NCBI GenBank assembly: GCA_015662065.1
Contig: DQUX01000260.1
Span: 1 to 6,092 of the forward strand
Source of the DNA: Anaerolineales bacterium
Lineage (GTDB): Bacteria > Chloroflexota > Anaerolineae > B4-G1 > DUEL01
DNA: 6,092 nt
Direction of reading: 5' to 3'
The notes under the pieces were generated by a model. That model made no database searches. It was not told the DNA's origin and saw only the letters and a list, made by a program, of their open reading frames with translations. Each line of letters begins with the position of its first letter. The first letter of the stretch is position 1. This document shows, in pieces, positions 5,577-6,092 of the stretch. The position numbers were made by a program, and so were the translations under genes.

Positions 5577-5886
5577 GCTCCCCGCAATAGTAGGCCAGGC
5601 CACCCATCACCACATACCGGTACTGAGGGGTGCCCACTTCGAGCACCACCTCATATCCCAGCCCCAGGCCGCCGCCCATAGCCTCGGTGGTGACCCCGCA
5701 TGGCGAGGCGATCTGAACCTCCACGTAGTCCCGGGTGACGACTCTGACGGCGTCCACCGACACCCCCAGCCGGGCGGCCAGGTCGGCGATGACGGCCTCC
5801 GTCACCATCTCCCCGTACCGCTCCGGCGATTCGGAGCCCGCTGGCGTTGCCTCCCCCGATGCCCCGATGCCATAGATGAGGAACAC
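5572..5886 (-). CDS. Small hypothetical protein
   Basis: A 104-residue protein starting at GTG 5886. An in-frame TGA at 5916-5914 limits any extension, and only a CTG (5910) lies between. Purine-rich sequence (GGAAGAGGAAGG, then AGAGAG) precedes the start, giving a diffuse ribosome binding site. The core EAVIADLAARLGVSVDAVRV (about 30-49), followed by TRDYVEVQIA, a Cys at 63, GLGLGYEVVLEV (about 74-85), YRYVVMGG and a second Cys at 101, resembles a family of small secreted or lipoprotein-type hypothetical proteins from Chloroflexota with a helix, then VSV-type strands and a GYxVxLE strand. That resemblance is from memory and weak. No signal peptide, lipobox or membrane segment is seen, so the copy may be N-terminally shortened or cytoplasmic. 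It converges on the protease remnant across the shared terminator. No function can be assigned. Confidence 0.65.
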   Translation of the reverse strand: MFLIYGIGASGEATPAGSESPERYGEMVTEAVIADLAARLGVSVDAVRVVTRDYVEVQIASPCGVTTEAMGGGLGLGYEVVLEVGTPQYRYVVMGGLAYYCGEQ

Positions 5887-5924
5887 CTCTCTAGCCTTCC
5901 TCTTCCCCAGGCTTCACCGTTCTC

Positions 5925-5966
5925 TCCGACAATAAACAACGAGCGACCGAGAACCGAAAACGCGCG
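5925..5966. repeat. Degenerate intergenic repeat of the TTCTCGGT type
   Basis: Read on the minus strand, this stretch contains tandem-like units CGTTTTCGGTTCTCGGTCGC and then TCGTTGTTTATTGTCGG, translating in one frame as RAFSVLGRSLFIVG. Degenerate tandem runs of this kind (RFSVLGS-like when translated) are familiar filler between genes in Chloroflexota genomes. The identification rests on memory and on the internal periodicity only. The remaining 5887-6046 shows no gene. Confidence 0.35.
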
Positions 5967-6046
5967 GTCCAGAACCCGGGGGGCCACGATCCTGATGTCC
6001 CGACCCGGGCAGACGCCATTTTAGGAAAGTTTTAGTGCAATTATCC

Positions 6047-6092
6047 TGGACAGATGCTTTTTTTGTGCTACAATTTAGATATATACAAGGAG
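6047..6092 (+). promoter_or_regulatory. Strong promoter and ribosome binding site for a gene beyond the window
   Basis: TGGACA (6047-6052) and TACAAT (6069-6074) are 16 bases apart, with a TG one base before the -10 (extended -10 type) and a T-run in the spacer. The surroundings are AT-rich, unlike the genes. AAGGAG at 6087-6092 is a good Shine-Dalgarno, so a plus-strand start codon is expected within about ten bases past the window end. The transcript leader would be short, on the order of 20 bases. Confidence 0.75.

Noticed and set aside
1..6092. CRISPR array, tRNA or rRNA genes, insertion sequence ends
   Set aside because: I saw no regularly spaced direct repeats, no clover-leaf or rRNA-like stretches, and no transposase-coding frame or terminal inverted repeats.

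Overview
The window is GC-rich bacterial DNA. Coding thirds are dominated by G/C, and bacterial-type promoters (TTGACC-N17-TATAAT, TGGACA-N16-TACAAT) and Shine-Dalgarno sites are visible. The protein families, together with two kinds of degenerate intergenic repeat, point to an uncultured member of Chloroflexota (Anaerolineae-like). The families are a URO-D/MtaA-like methyltransferase, an SRPBCC protein, a PPC-bearing subtilase remnant and an acidic-repeat/NTF2-like protein. The lineage is inferred from remembered sequence style and was not searched.

Layout. Positions 2-916 (+) hold the 3' part of an exported-type protein with three acidic-turn/WDG repeats and an NTF2-like C-terminus. A long imperfect palindrome at 919-968 separates it from a minus-strand operon. 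In transcription order that operon runs: a near-consensus promoter (4145-4173), a small frame-broken leader gene (3938-4076), an SRPBCC protein (3496-3924), a URO-D/MtaA-like protein (2251-3462), and a soluble histidine kinase with an N-terminal cyclic-nucleotide-binding domain (959-2212, or 2254 with the upstream start).

Upstream of the operon promoter and facing away lies a plus-strand remnant of a secreted subtilase-type protein (4179-5520). It has lost its N-terminal catalytic part and carries a frameshift; what remains are an acidic EF-hand-like segment, beta domains, a PPC domain and a C-terminal beta domain. A strong palindromic terminator (5544-5567) separates it from a small convergent minus-strand hypothetical gene (5572-5886). 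The last 200 bases carry a degenerate repeat and a strong plus-strand promoter with a ribosome binding site for a gene starting just outside the window.

How the genes may work together: the three operon genes are closely spaced and share one obvious promoter. A plausible reading is a one-carbon or corrinoid-linked methyl-transfer step (URO-D family) with a hydrophobic-ligand-binding protein (SRPBCC), plus a cytoplasmic sensor kinase that may also have its own promoter. No response regulator, corrinoid protein or substrate methyltransferase is in the window, so the pathway cannot be named. The most interesting places are the frame-broken leader gene, the promoter abutting the protease remnant, and the CNBD-kinase coupled to metabolic genes.
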